This document shows, piece by piece, positions 18,277 through 26,435 of a stretch of 64,000 nucleotides of DNA. A program made the position numbers and the translations under genes. Each line of letters begins with the position of its first letter. Within the stretch, counting starts at the first letter, position 1. This DNA comes from CAZBDU01 sp964490725 (GTDB taxonomy: Bacteria; Spirochaetota; Spirochaetia; SZUA-6; DRHE01). The stretch covers positions 1 to 64,000 of the forward strand of contig CAZBDU010000004.1 of assembly GCA_964490725.1 (NCBI GenBank). Direction: 5' to 3'. Under the pieces are notes generated by a model, which was given only the letters and a program-made list of their open reading frames with translations, searched no databases and had not been told where the DNA came from.

Positions 18277-18531
18277 GGCTTGCAAACTCCGTTATGGATT
18301 CGTCCTTTTTCCCGACCGATAGGTTCGACTGAACAAACCACGACGGCGAGGCTGCGACCATCCCGAAGCGCCGAACCGACGCAAAACAGAAGACATAACA
18401 ATGCCTGCTCGCCTGAGTCCGATGAAATCATGTGAAAAGCTACAATCTCGCGGTCGCAACTGACTCCCTCTGATGACCTTTCTGTTCATAGACTGGCGAG
18501 GAACTCTTCCTGCGTTGTTGTGTCGGTCAGC

Positions 18532-19122
18532 TCACTTCTTACGGCCGGCTGCTTTGAGCAATTCGACGACACGCTCTTGCGCTTCGACCCTGGAAACATC
18601 GCGGGCGTAATCATCGGAGGTACCATGGTAACCCTGCAAACGCGCCCGAGCCCCTCGCAGTGACTCCTCAGCAAAAGACAAGGGTGTTTTGCCCGATGGA
18701 TCCTTCGCATTCACCTCCGCTCCCGCCTTTAGCAGCAACTGTACGCTCTCCGAGGAACCATCGGAGGCCGCTGACATCAAGGGTGTCTCACCCGAACTAT
18801 CCCTGGCATTCATGACCGCTCCCGCATCTATCAGGAGCTTTGCCACGTCCGGGCGACGCACCGCCAGTGACAAGGCCGTTGCGCGTCCCCGCAAGACATC
18901 ATCGCCTGTAGCGTTCACGTCAGCTCCTGCCTCGAGGAGGAGTCTCACCACTTCTGCGCGAATCGCGAACATCTGAGCGTCGGCAATTGTGCTCCTGATA
19001 CGGGATTCGACGTAGCTTTCCGGGTTCACCGCTCGTTTACAACGTTCGATTCCTCTTTCTTGCGAGTTCGAGGGCTTCGTTGATTCGATGCGGACCTCAG
19101 AATATTGTAAAGACAACTCCAA
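18532..19122 (-). CDS. Ankyrin-repeat protein, second
   Basis: A 196-residue protein with three clear ankyrin repeats from about residue 53: VVRLLLEAGADVNATG, VAKLLIDAGAVMNARD-SSGE and SVQLLLKAGAEVNAKDPSGK. A charged helical tail (RVEAQERVVELLKAAGRKK) follows. No signal peptide is seen. The beginning of the open frame overlaps the 3' end of the upstream barrel gene by 26 bases, and the first 40 residues have no repeat character, so the true start may lie further in. Probably a protein-protein interaction module. Confidence 0.65.
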   Translation of the reverse strand: MELSLQYSEVRIESTKPSNSQERGIERCKRAVNPESYVESRIRSTIADAQMFAIRAEVVRLLLEAGADVNATGDDVLRGRATALSLAVRRPDVAKLLIDAGAVMNARDSSGETPLMSAASDGSSESVQLLLKAGAEVNAKDPSGKTPLSFAEESLRGARARLQGYHGTSDDYARDVSRVEAQERVVELLKAAGRKK

Positions 19123-19948
19123 CGAACACAGTGATGCTGTCGGCGGAGATATTGAATGCCAACTCCTGGCTGGGCGCGTTGGGATTGACGGGTTTGTTCT
19201 TATAGGCGCTCAAGTCGTCTACATATATGGTTTCCCTGTCGGAGACGTTGGGATATGCCGTCATCAACTGGTCGACACCGTCCAGTGTATAGGCAGTTAT
19301 CACCGTCTTCTTCGGCCGGAAGGTCAGCTCTTCTCCTCGTGCTTCCGCCCGAAGGGAAAGCCACTTGGCCAGGCGAAAGTCCACACCGGCGACTCCGTGG
19401 AATCCCCAACCCGCGGTGTAGGTGGTTTCCAATTCCCAATGGTATTGGCCAGGCGTGCCGCCGGGTCCCACGTAAGGGAAGGGGAATGTTTGATCGTCCG
19501 TGATCATGCTTTTCGCAAGAATGCCCATGGACGGTCCAGCACCGAAGTGGAAGTCAAACCTCCACACCGGCACCCGTCCTTCCAAGGTCAGGAAGAGGGG
19601 AACAAACGAAGTTGTCATCTTCGCGTCTCTGTTCTGGACAAACTTCTGCACATAGACAGCAAAATTGCCTGGAGTACCCAGAACATATCCTCCACCAGCC
19701 GCCAGCGAAAAATAGTGGCCGAATGCAACATCAAGTTCGCCACTCGCTCTGGGGCCCCACGCAAGGTCGTGAAACTTGTTTTCGTAGCGGACGTAGTCCC
19801 CGCTTGTAGTTCGTTCCACGTCTGTGCCGTATGTCTCGCTATCCAATCCGAACGCATAGCCGCCCTCGGCGATGACCGACAACCCAAAGGCCGAGACAAG
19901 TGCTGCCCCTAACAGCAGCATCAACCCAGACAGGACTGCTCGCTTCAT
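19097..19948 (-). CDS. Outer-membrane beta-barrel protein
   Basis: A 283-residue protein with a signal peptide (MKRAVLSGLMLLLGAALVSA) and repeated amphipathic strands separated by polar turns, such as ASGELDVAFGHYFSLAAGGG, RFDFHFGAGPSMGI and FHGVAGVDFRLAKWLSLRAE. It ends in a hydrophobic strand with terminal Phe (VFVGVVFTIF), the outer-membrane assembly signal. A truncated second copy lies at 49500-49790 with about 70 percent identity over the central part, so the gene has been duplicated in this genome. Function unknown; likely a surface porin or adhesin-type barrel. Confidence 0.75.
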   Translation of the reverse strand: MKRAVLSGLMLLLGAALVSAFGLSVIAEGGYAFGLDSETYGTDVERTTSGDYVRYENKFHDLAWGPRASGELDVAFGHYFSLAAGGGYVLGTPGNFAVYVQKFVQNRDAKMTTSFVPLFLTLEGRVPVWRFDFHFGAGPSMGILAKSMITDDQTFPFPYVGPGGTPGQYHWELETTYTAGWGFHGVAGVDFRLAKWLSLRAEARGEELTFRPKKTVITAYTLDGVDQLMTAYPNVSDRETIYVDDLSAYKNKPVNPNAPSQELAFNISADSITVFVGVVFTIF

Positions 19949-20071
19949 TGCTCTTCCTCCTTGTTCAAGTATTCAAGTATCCGAGAAGAAGGAAACGGTT
20001 CGTAGCTTTCGCGCTGTATGTTCTTCTTCTCCTTTCTTGATAGCATAGGATCAGACTATTTGTTGCAAGCA

Positions 20072-20123
20072 GGAATTCCCCATTATTGCAGAGAAAATTC
20101 CCCAGGCCCTGGGTGGGGAATTC
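20072..20123. mobile_element. Possible IS21-type terminal region
   Basis: GGAATTCCCCA (20072-20082) and TGGGGAATTC (20114-20123) form an inverted pair with a further TTCCCCA between them. Such GGAATTCCCC-rich ends lie just outside istB in IS21-family elements, and an istB 3' remnant begins five bases to the right. Confidence 0.4.
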
Positions 20124-20127
20124 TTGG

Positions 20128-20225
20128 CTACCGCCGCATGAGCGAGGTCTTCACTCTGTGGCTCTCTCCGTCGAAGATCAGCAGGTGGCTGTGGTGCAGC
20201 AACCGGTCGCGTGTTCGCGGTACGA
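20128..20225 (-). pseudogene. IS21 helper ATPase (IstB) C-terminal remnant
   Basis: The minus strand reads TRDRLLHHSHLLIFDGESHR followed by VKTSLMRR and a stop. DRLLHHSH is the typical end of IstB. The piece begins within the serine-recombinase remnant, which shows that an IS21-like element inserted there and was then mostly deleted. Confidence 0.65.
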
Positions 20226-21115
20226 GCGCACCCGCCGGGTGTAACAGTGTTCGCTGATCGCTCCCGTCTGCCACACGATCTTGTACCACACTTGGCCCCA
20301 GCTGCGTTTCTGGTCTACCACCACGTGCTTGCTGACACACCTGAGAATCTCTTTGCGTTCGGCTGCGGTGGTGGAAGCCGCATTGCCACAGTATCCACAG
20401 CGCAGTATGCCCTGCAGGAGGGCCTGCCCCTTGCGAGCAACTCCCTTGTGGTCTTCCCGGTAGCGACTCTGGTTCTCCCTGAGCCGAGCCTGATTGGCCA
20501 AGAATCTCTCCCAACCGATGTAGGTTGGGTAGATATTCTGGATGACGACGGGCCACTGGTCAATTGCTCGGCGCACCGTGCCCGAACTCGGATGAAAAGG
20601 CCGCCGGCGGCTGGGATCCGTGGCGCATCGGCCATGGACATACGCTCCGGCCTATGCAAGGTTCTTGAGAATGGACAACACCGCGCTGGTGCGCGCCGTT
20701 TGCCAAACCACCTCGTGAGGAGCAGGACCTCTGAGGGGCCGCGAAGGCAACAGCAAGTGCAGCCGGTACAGATAGGTCGGACCTTGTGTGCGATACCCAG
20801 CTGTTCGACCGTAAACCCGTTCGCTGTCGGCGATCAGGGTTCCGAAGACGCCACAGAGCTCAAGCAGTTGGTACCAATCGAAGTTGTTACGCGCCAGGCG
20901 CGAAGCATCCAGGCTCAGTACCAATCCTACTCGCGCCAGACCAATCTGTGCGATCGGGTACTGAAACCCCTGCCGCTCTATCGCCGAGAGACCGGACTTG
21001 CCCAGGTCGTCATCGATGACCTTCACTCGCTGCTCAGGCCAGCCCAGTCGTACAGTACGTCTGACCAGCCGATATTGCAGGGGATCGGTAGGATCGGTGA
21101 TGGTGACCCGAACTA
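20226..21115 (-). pseudogene. Large serine recombinase, decayed
   Basis: Minus-strand pieces in order: VKVIDDDLGKSGLSAIERQG and LSLDASRLARNN of the resolvase catalytic domain, then an internal deletion, then ILKNLA-TAG-AGAYVHG, where an amber codon near 20653 replaces a tyrosine. The recombinase domain (YIGWERFLANQARLRENQSR) and the zinc ribbon (CGYCGN, then RC) follow. The catalytic N-terminal serine region is missing or unreadable and the C-terminus is replaced by IstB debris. Not functional. It would have been a phage-type or transposon integrase. Confidence 0.8.
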
Positions 21116-21232
21116 ACCTCTCATCTGGTGAGGTATTGTGTTGTGTTCGATTCCAGGAAGATGTTCACCCACCGGCCGTACTCCAGGTTTGTGGTGGGCC
21201 CGCTGCGATGCGATGCTTACGGGGGTGCGCTC

Positions 21233-21416
21233 ATGAGCGAGCAGCGAGAGAAGATCGTCCACTGCCGCAAGCGCTTGCGGCTCCGGCAGATGACCGACAA
21301 ACCCGGATCGGGTCTCGGAAGCCGACCCGGAGATCTTCCAGCTGCGGCTGCTGGAGCTGGAGGTGCAGAGGTTCCGGCGGTCGATCCCCGCCAAAATCTG
21401 TCCACACCATCAATAA
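21233..21416 (+). pseudogene. IS21 helper ATPase (IstB) N-terminal remnant, frameshifted
   Basis: MSEQREKIVHCRKRLRLRQM in one frame is continued after a frameshift near 21310 by ADPEIFQLRLLELEVQRFRR and a stop. This is the N-terminal helical part of an IstB-like protein. The ATPase domain is absent. Confidence 0.5.
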
Positions 21417-21515
21417 TTATCCACAAGAGATCAGCGACAGTGCGAACTTGCTGGTTTGCGCGGTACGGTTCCAGAGGTGGGCTTGACTGCGCGAGCTGCC
21501 CTGAACCGGCGATCT

Positions 21516-22079
21516 TCAAGAGGCAGGTCTCAGTGACCGGAGGAGGTTCTGAAAGGAATCAAGTTGATCCTTTCCCTGCGGAAGCCTGGCTACGGCCCGA
21601 AGGGCGCGTTCCGTAATGGCTGGCCGCCGGAACTGGTCGGGCATGGTCAGGAGGTACTGTCGGATCTCAGGGGCGAGCCGCAGTAGCCCTATGACTTGGC
21701 TGACCCGGGCGCGGGTGATACCCTCTCGCCGTGCGATGGCAGCCCGGTTTGGCATGTCGCCAGATTCAACGAGGGCCCTCCACTCAAGCGCCTTCCGGAG
21801 AAGCTTGACCACGCAAGGTGTTTCGGGGTTCTGGCGCGGCTCCGGCTTGCGTCGGCGTGGCGGTACGACGCTGACCAACTGATCCACCGAAAGCTGCCGC
21901 GCTAGGACTCCAATGTTTCCATTCTCGAAAGCGCCTCTTGCCCCGAGGGCGATCTCCACCTCCTGGTTGCGGTAGAGGCCAGCCGAGCCCGCCTCTGGTG
22001 CGGCCACGTAGACAGTGCGGAACCATACCTCGGGATCTGCCAGCCTCGCCTTGTTGGCAAACCGGTACGCTTGGGGAGT
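21516..22079 (-). CDS. HTH protein of the recombinase-accessory type, copy B
   Basis: A paralogue of the protein at 16837. A GTG at 22007 gives 163 residues, but homology to copy A continues upstream in the same frame to about 22079 (TPQAYRFANKARLADPEVWF), so the protein is probably longer and its true start is not clear. It has the same N-terminal module and the HTH (PNRAAIARREGITRARVSQV, then IGLLRLAPEI). The linker is rich in Pro and Arg. It differs from copy A mainly in the linker and the C-terminal tail. Function unknown; it may bind DNA with the recombinase whose remains lie to its left. Confidence 0.55.
   Translation of the reverse strand, partial: TPQAYRFANKARLADPEVWFRTVYVAAPEAGSAGLYRNQEVEIALGARGAFENGNIGVLARQLSVDQLVSVVPPRRRKPEPRQNPETPCVVKLLRKALEWRALVESGDMPNRAAIARREGITRARVSQVIGLLRLAPEIRQYLLTMPDQFRRPAITERALRAVARLPQGKDQLDSFQNLLRSLRPAS
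22006..22079 (-). repeat. Recombinase-linked N-terminal module, copy B
   Basis: Second of three copies of the 75-80-base segment encoding QAYRFANKARLADPEVWFRT on the minus strand. Confidence 0.7.
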
Positions 22080-22269
22080 AGGAATCGGACAACTGGCTCT
22101 CTTCGGTCAACAGCGGAGACGGCCAGGTTTGTTTTGGGTTCTCATGGCTCTGGCCTGAGTCGGCACGCTCTTTCGGAGACCCGCAGGACGCTGAAGGTGG
22201 GAGACTATGATGACCCGCCTTGCCCATGGGATTCCAAAGGGGTAGACTTCAATCACGAGGTTTACAGCC

Positions 22270-22470
22270 ATGCTGATTGAAACGGAACAGGAAACAGACG
22301 GTCGTTGGATTGCCGAGGTCCCTGACTTGCCGGGTGTGATGGTCTACGCAGGTACCCGTGATGAGGCCATAGCTCACGCAAAGGCGATGGCCCTTCGGGT
22401 TATCGCCGAGCGGCTCGACCATGGCGAAGAGGTACCGGACCTTGACAAGCTTTTCGCCACGCACGCATGA
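22270..22470 (+). CDS. hicB: HicB-like antitoxin
   Basis: A 66-residue protein with the partial RNase-H-like HicB fold: MLIETEQETDGRWIAEVPDL, PGVMVYAGTRDEAIAHAKAM and a C-terminal helix. The usual DNA-binding tail of larger HicB proteins is missing, as in the short HicB/UPF0150 type. It is expected to bind and silence the HicA RNase encoded next. Its stop overlaps the hicA start (ATGA). The hicB-before-hicA order is the less common arrangement. Confidence 0.85.
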   Translation: MLIETEQETDGRWIAEVPDLPGVMVYAGTRDEAIAHAKAMALRVIAERLDHGEEVPDLDKLFATHA

Positions 22471-22682
22471 CCCAGTGGCGTTCGGTCAAAGCGCGTACTG
22501 TGCTCGCCGCACTCTTGCGAATAGGTTGGAGCATCAAACGTGAGACCGGGAGTTCACACAAGGTGCTTGCGCGACCTGGATTCCCCAATTACGTATTCGC
22601 CTTTCATGACCGCGAAGAACTCGGACCGCGCATGTTGGCAAGGATCGCGAAGCATACCGGATTGTCCCCTGACGATCTCTGA
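22467..22682 (+). CDS. hicA: HicA-like mRNA interferase toxin
   Basis: A 71-residue double-stranded-RNA-binding-fold toxin. The core is LLRIGWSIKRETGSSHKVLA, where the histidine of the GSSHK motif is the family's catalytic residue. FAFHDREELGPRMLARIAKH and a short C-terminal helix (TGLSPDDL) complete the fold. HicA cleaves mRNA and blocks translation until bound by HicB. Four-base overlap with hicB gives coupling. All key residues are present, so this pair looks functional. Confidence 0.88.
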   Translation: MTQWRSVKARTVLAALLRIGWSIKRETGSSHKVLARPGFPNYVFAFHDREELGPRMLARIAKHTGLSPDDL

Positions 22683-22689
22683 TTTTTCA

Positions 22690-22893
22690 GCCACACCCAG
22701 ATCGCGGAGAAACCGATCTGCTGATCGGGAGCGTCGAACCTCGTGGAGGGACAGGCCGGGCAAGAAGATCTCCACTTTGTTTTCGCGGCGGAGACCACCT
22801 GTGCCGGCGGCCGCCGAGGCGACGTGGACGGTGCGGAACCAGACCTCCGGAACTGCCAGCCTCGCCTTGTTAGTAAACCGGTACGCTTGGGGA
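22690..22893 (-). pseudogene. Copy C of the recombinase-linked module with a different body
   Basis: Minus-strand SPQAYRFTNKARLAVPEVWF and RTVHVASAAAG match copies A and B. The continuation (GLRRENKVEIFLPGLSLHEV) departs into a short unrelated body without the helix-turn-helix. It overlaps nothing functional and is probably debris. Confidence 0.5.
22811..22893 (-). repeat. Recombinase-linked N-terminal module, copy C
   Basis: Third copy of the 80-base segment, about 80 percent identical to copies A and B at the base level. Confidence 0.7.
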
Positions 22894-23039
22894 GAAAATC
22901 CATAGGAACGGCTCCCTGCGGGGATGGCCTTGCAAAGCGCGCTTCTCCGCTGCTGCGGGACCCAGCGCGGCCAGCCCTCACAAACGTGCGAGCCAAGGAA
23001 TCATCATCGCAGCGCGGTACTCTGATCCTGCCTCGCTTC

Positions 23040-23231
23040 CTACCGGGCGATTTCCGGAATGGAAAGAGCCCTGCAGATCTTCTTGGCCAATCGATTCGAG
23101 ATTTCCGAGTGCCGGGGAATGGCTTCAACCGCTTCCGTGCGAGGATTCATCCAAAGAGAATGCGCAGCGGCTTCACGCTTCAGAACGCATCCGTTGAACC
23201 GCATGTGTCACAGAACTGCGGTTCCTTTCAC
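23040..23231 (-). pseudogene. hicA: HicA toxin with an in-frame stop at codon 8
   Basis: The reading starts at GTG 23231, overlapping the hicB stop as GTGA, and encodes VKGTAVL, then TGA, then HMRFNGCVLKREAAAHSLWM, NPRTEAVEAIPRHSEISNRL and AKKICRALSIPEIAR. Apart from the TGA at 23208-23210 the frame is intact for 63 codons, with the catalytic-type histidine in REAAAHS. An ATG two codons after the stop could allow a shortened restart, which would lack the first strand or helix. The toxin is probably inactivated by one substitution (CGA or TGG to TGA). Confidence 0.8.
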
Positions 23232-23458
23232 GAGATGCTGACGATATCCTCAACGGCATCAGCAGGCAGACCGCGTTGGGCATCTTCCCGCCTGTCCTCC
23301 AAGATCAGCGCAATCGCTTCGGCAAGGCTACGCTTGCACTCATCGAGGGTATGCCCTTGACCGTTTGCGCCAGGGATCTCCGGACAATAGCCGATATACC
23401 ACTCCCCGTCCCGCTCGATTATGGCCGTGAACTCGTTGTGAAGTCTGTGCCTCGCCAT
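23228..23458 (-). CDS. hicB: HicB-like antitoxin partnered with a broken toxin
   Basis: A 76-residue intact HicB: MARHRLHNEFTAIIERDGEW, YIGYCPEIPGANGQGHTLDE and a helical tail RSLAEAIALILEDRRED. The reading frame is complete and ends in the GTGA overlap with hicA. As the adjacent toxin has a premature stop, this antitoxin may persist as an orphan or as an anti-addiction factor for related toxins (inference). Its 5' half and upstream region are repeated at 14965-15240. Confidence 0.88.
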   Translation of the reverse strand: MARHRLHNEFTAIIERDGEWYIGYCPEIPGANGQGHTLDECKRSLAEAIALILEDRREDAQRGLPADAVEDIVSIS

Positions 23459-23630
23459 GAGCCAATGCTACCGCAAGATGGGGTGGTCCGGCAAGCAGAT
23501 TGCCGAAGGTTTGGAAGCGACCTTCCGTAGCCGTGTGGCTCCAGCTGGACGGTTCGCCGAATCGCGACGTACGCATCAGGCCGTCTGCCGATGGTTCGAG
23601 CACTGGCAGATCGGGGGACCCCGGTGGACG
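23361..23630 (-). repeat. Copy 2 of the HicB-associated repeat
   Basis: It matches 14965-15240 across the first 40 codons of hicB and about 165 bases upstream. The right end (CGATGGTTCGAGCACTGGCA) recurs at 46993-47012 in copy 3 with one mismatch. Confidence 0.75.
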
Positions 23631-24328
23631 TGCATGCGCCCTCCAAGGCCATCACATCCTGGGTCAGCTTGTGGGCCCTACAGCTCACCTCTTCGTCGTT
23701 CGTGCTCCTCTACCAGGACCAGGACGACTCGAAGCGCCTGAAGGCGGTGGCCGGGACGGTGAGCGGAACCGCCATCACCCTGGGTGCGGCCGCCACGCTC
23801 CACACGGACTCGCCCTACGAGAGTTTCACCACGTCCATGTGCGTTGGTGCCTGTGCGCTGGACAGCGGGCGAGCCGTGTTCTTCTGGGGCCACAACGCCG
23901 GCTCCCAGTCGCGGACGCGAATCGCGGTCGGCTACCAGGAGCGGACCGAGGCCGTTCTCTATCTGCATGATTTCAGGTTCACCCTGTCCATGCTCAACGC
24001 CGCCGACGGGTGGTCCGGCTCGGTCTGGATACCCAAGTCCGTGGAGGGGGCCTTCGTCCAACTCAGCATCAACTGGGACCATGCCAACGCGCTGCTCTAC
24101 CTCACGGTGGACGGCGCCTCAGCACACGTCAACGCCGCCGGCAACAGCCTGTTTACAAGCCAGCTCCGGCTCACGCCCAACCTCCTGGGCCCGAACCCGA
24201 TGAAGAACTACATCGACGACCTCCTGGTGCTTCCGGACGCCCACCTCGAGTACAGCGCGGATTCGATAGCGCACGCCAGCTCGGGCCAGCCATGGGTGGA
24301 CGCGCTTCGGGAGCTGCTGCTGACATGA
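23591..24328 (+). CDS. Phage structural-like protein with LamG-like domain
   Basis: Up to 245 residues, but the first 10 or so lie in the repeat and are unlikely to belong; a GTG at 23624 is a better start. The N-terminal part (VSGTAITLGAAATLHTDS, then FTTSMCVGACALDSGRAVFF) looks like the repetitive beta-structured domain of phage tail proteins. The C-terminal part (AFVQLSINWDHANALLYLTV, YIDDLLVLPD, SSGQPW) has the concanavalin/LamG layout used for host or sugar binding. No other intact phage genes adjoin it, so it is a stranded prophage fragment, probably cut at its 5' end by the repeat. Confidence 0.5.
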   Translation: MVRALADRGTPVDVHAPSKAITSWVSLWALQLTSSSFVLLYQDQDDSKRLKAVAGTVSGTAITLGAAATLHTDSPYESFTTSMCVGACALDSGRAVFFWGHNAGSQSRTRIAVGYQERTEAVLYLHDFRFTLSMLNAADGWSGSVWIPKSVEGAFVQLSINWDHANALLYLTVDGASAHVNAAGNSLFTSQLRLTPNLLGPNPMKNYIDDLLVLPDAHLEYSADSIAHASSGQPWVDALRELLLT

Positions 24329-24457
24329 AAAGTTTGGTTCTGCTAACGGTAATGGGACGATGGCCTGGAAGGTCATCGGGATCCTCGGCTTCTGCGGTAG
24401 GAGTCGGGCGTCAATTCGCAGAACTGCTTCTGAGCCGGCTCACCGGAGGCGGAAAGA

Positions 24458-25357
24458 TCATGAGACATAGAAGGGCTGCGTCCAGGCCTGCCGGCCACCC
24501 TTGCCGCGGGCAACAAGCCGCACGTATGAGGTGGCCAATCCCGGTAGGGCCAAACGCATGGAACGGCCACGAACTTTCTCGAGAAGGCGGCCTCCTTCGC
24601 CGAAAGCAGTTATCTCTTCCGCATTCTCTGTCTCAAGACAAAGACGGTTTCCTACTCTGGCCACCTGCCTTACGTTGACGCCCGTCGAACAGTAGAAGCT
24701 GCCGCGCTTTATGCCCTCCATGATTGAAGCAGGACTTGGATCCGTCGCCCTTACAACGATCCACGCACATCCGGCATCAGCCACGGAATGCGAGTCGTCG
24801 CTGGCAAATCCAAGCACTCTTCTGTCGCTCGATAGGAGATCGTCCCACTTGTTTTCAGCGTTCGGAGAACCTTCAAGTTGCGTAACTACGTTGTTGAAGA
24901 TCTCGATCCCGTGGTAGAAGGCGGCCTCAAGGAGCTTTCGTCTCGAATAGTGAGGAGTCAGTTGCCAGTTGGGATGGTTGAGGATCACCAGCGCCTCGGT
25001 CCCTTCGAGGTAACGCAGCAGCGCGCCGTGGTTTGTAATCATGACGGCCGAGATCAACACGTCCTCATCGAGAGCATACACTCCGGTATGCTCTCCATTA
25101 TCGGGGTTGTTCCATTCGAGCCCCGGAATGACCATGATGCGATCGTCAAGAATCTTGGTACAGCGCATGTGATCGGAGACCGATATAAAGTCGAATCCCA
25201 ATTCGACATATCGGTCCACCATGCTCTCGAGCGGGGCCTTGGCGCATGCGCTCGCGGGGAAGCTATGAATGTGAATGCTCCCCTTGTACCACACCCCCTT
25301 TGACCAGGCGTAGGGATTAGACCAGTCTACCCGCGAGGACCGATCAGTACGGGCCAT
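24458..25357 (-). CDS. PHP-type metal-dependent phosphoesterase
   Basis: A 299-residue cytoplasmic protein of the PHP family. Metal-binding motifs are visible: GSIHIHSFP near residue 26, VSDHMRC near 62, VIPGLEW near 79, LNHPNW near 118 and SDDSHS near 182. These give the His/Asp/Glu sets for a trinuclear centre, so hydrolysis of a phosphoester or sugar phosphate is likely. The C-terminal beta-rich domain binds nothing known. It is the last gene of the second carbohydrate operon, overlapping the UroD-fold gene by 14 bases, so it is probably co-translated. Substrate unknown. Confidence 0.8.
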   Translation of the reverse strand: MARTDRSSRVDWSNPYAWSKGVWYKGSIHIHSFPASACAKAPLESMVDRYVELGFDFISVSDHMRCTKILDDRIMVIPGLEWNNPDNGEHTGVYALDEDVLISAVMITNHGALLRYLEGTEALVILNHPNWQLTPHYSRRKLLEAAFYHGIEIFNNVVTQLEGSPNAENKWDDLLSSDRRVLGFASDDSHSVADAGCAWIVVRATDPSPASIMEGIKRGSFYCSTGVNVRQVARVGNRLCLETENAEEITAFGEGGRLLEKVRGRSMRLALPGLATSYVRLVARGKGGRQAWTQPFYVS

Positions 25358-26426
25358 ACTTGCGGTATGCCTCCAGAAGCTCCTTGACGTTGGCGACGGG
25401 TGTATCCGCCTGGATATTGTGTGAGGTACAGAAGATGTATCCGCCGCCGCGACCCAGCGTCTCGGATAGGTTCTTGACTTCTTGCTGAATATCGTTGGTT
25501 GAGCCAGCCGGCAGCGTCTTCTGTATGGAGACTCCACCATGAAACGAGAGCTTCGAACCGAAGGCGTCTTTCAGCTTTCTGCCTGACATGTCTTTCGCCT
25601 CCGGTTGGACGGACTGCAAGATGTCGAGGCCACAGTCAATCATTTCTGGAATGAGCGGAAAGACCGAGCCGCAGGTATGGTGCATCGCCCATGCCCGGTG
25701 CGCTTTGATGATCTCCATATACGCTTTGAATCCGTTCATCAGGTACTGTTTCCACATCGGCACCGATAGGAGCAGCCCATTTTGGGATCCAAAATCGTCT
25801 CCAGTCAGCACAATGTCTATCTTGCCTTTCGCGCAGGCAAGGATTCTCTCCAGATACGCCGCGTAGAACTGGCGGATTTTCCGCAAGATGGCCTGCACCA
25901 TGTCTGGATTGAGCGCCAGATCCACTAGTAGCTGTTCCTCGCCTCTCAGATACATAGCCGGTTTCAGTTGGGCGACCCTGTTCAATCGATCACCCATAAA
26001 AACGACAACGCGCTTCTCCTTCATTATGCTGTCACACTGTGCCTCAATGCCATCGTAATCGTACCAGTCGGGTGATGGCCAATTCGGATAGGCAAGGACT
26101 TCCTCTACGGACGTAGCGTCAGCCAACGGCGGCCGGGCCACCTCCTTATACCATTCTTCTGCACCGCCCAGCTGCAGTCTCACCGTTTGTCTCGGTACGC
26201 CCCAAATGTCGTATTCCAGATGGTCGTGTATCAGGGGCGGCCCAGCATACTGGGGACCTGGGATGTATCGGAGGTCAATATCGTGGCCATCAAGGAAATC
26301 CTCGTAGGACTCCCTGAGCTCAGACTCGAGCTTGCTTCTCAAGCTGTCTGAAGCCCAAAAATCTACGGGTATTCTGTCAGGAATCACCCGCTCCAGTGTG
26401 AGGAACGTTCGCTCCCTTGAGTCCAT
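25344..26426 (-). CDS. Uroporphyrinogen decarboxylase-fold protein (methyltransferase-like), third copy
   Basis: A 360-residue protein of the same superfamily as the genes at 11100 and 12238. It starts MDSRERTFLTLERVIPDRIP and holds LTGDDFGSQNG near residue 208, MHHTCGSVFPL (His250, Cys252), LQSVQPEAKDM and SFHGGVSIQKTLP. The His-x-Cys-Gly zinc-type motif is intact. It sits after the two MalFG-type permease genes, which repeats the link between UroD-fold proteins and sugar import seen in the first operon. The substrate is probably a derivative carried by the adjoining importer (inference). Confidence 0.82.
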   Translation of the reverse strand: MDSRERTFLTLERVIPDRIPVDFWASDSLRSKLESELRESYEDFLDGHDIDLRYIPGPQYAGPPLIHDHLEYDIWGVPRQTVRLQLGGAEEWYKEVARPPLADATSVEEVLAYPNWPSPDWYDYDGIEAQCDSIMKEKRVVVFMGDRLNRVAQLKPAMYLRGEEQLLVDLALNPDMVQAILRKIRQFYAAYLERILACAKGKIDIVLTGDDFGSQNGLLLSVPMWKQYLMNGFKAYMEIIKAHRAWAMHHTCGSVFPLIPEMIDCGLDILQSVQPEAKDMSGRKLKDAFGSKLSFHGGVSIQKTLPAGSTNDIQQEVKNLSETLGRGGGYIFCTSHNIQADTPVANVKELLEAYRKYGPY

Positions 26427-26435
26427 GCGTTCCGT

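Noticed and set aside
23208..23210. TGA as a selenocysteine codon in hicA
   Set aside because: HicA has no catalytic Cys or Sec at this point and no SECIS-like hairpin is evident just after it. A stop is simpler.
14500..24330. Chromosomal integron with attC sites
   Set aside because: Repeats, HicBA loci and mixed small genes suggested cassettes, but the repeats encode protein segments, lack the paired RYYYAAC/GTTRRRY boxes and no integrase gene is seen.
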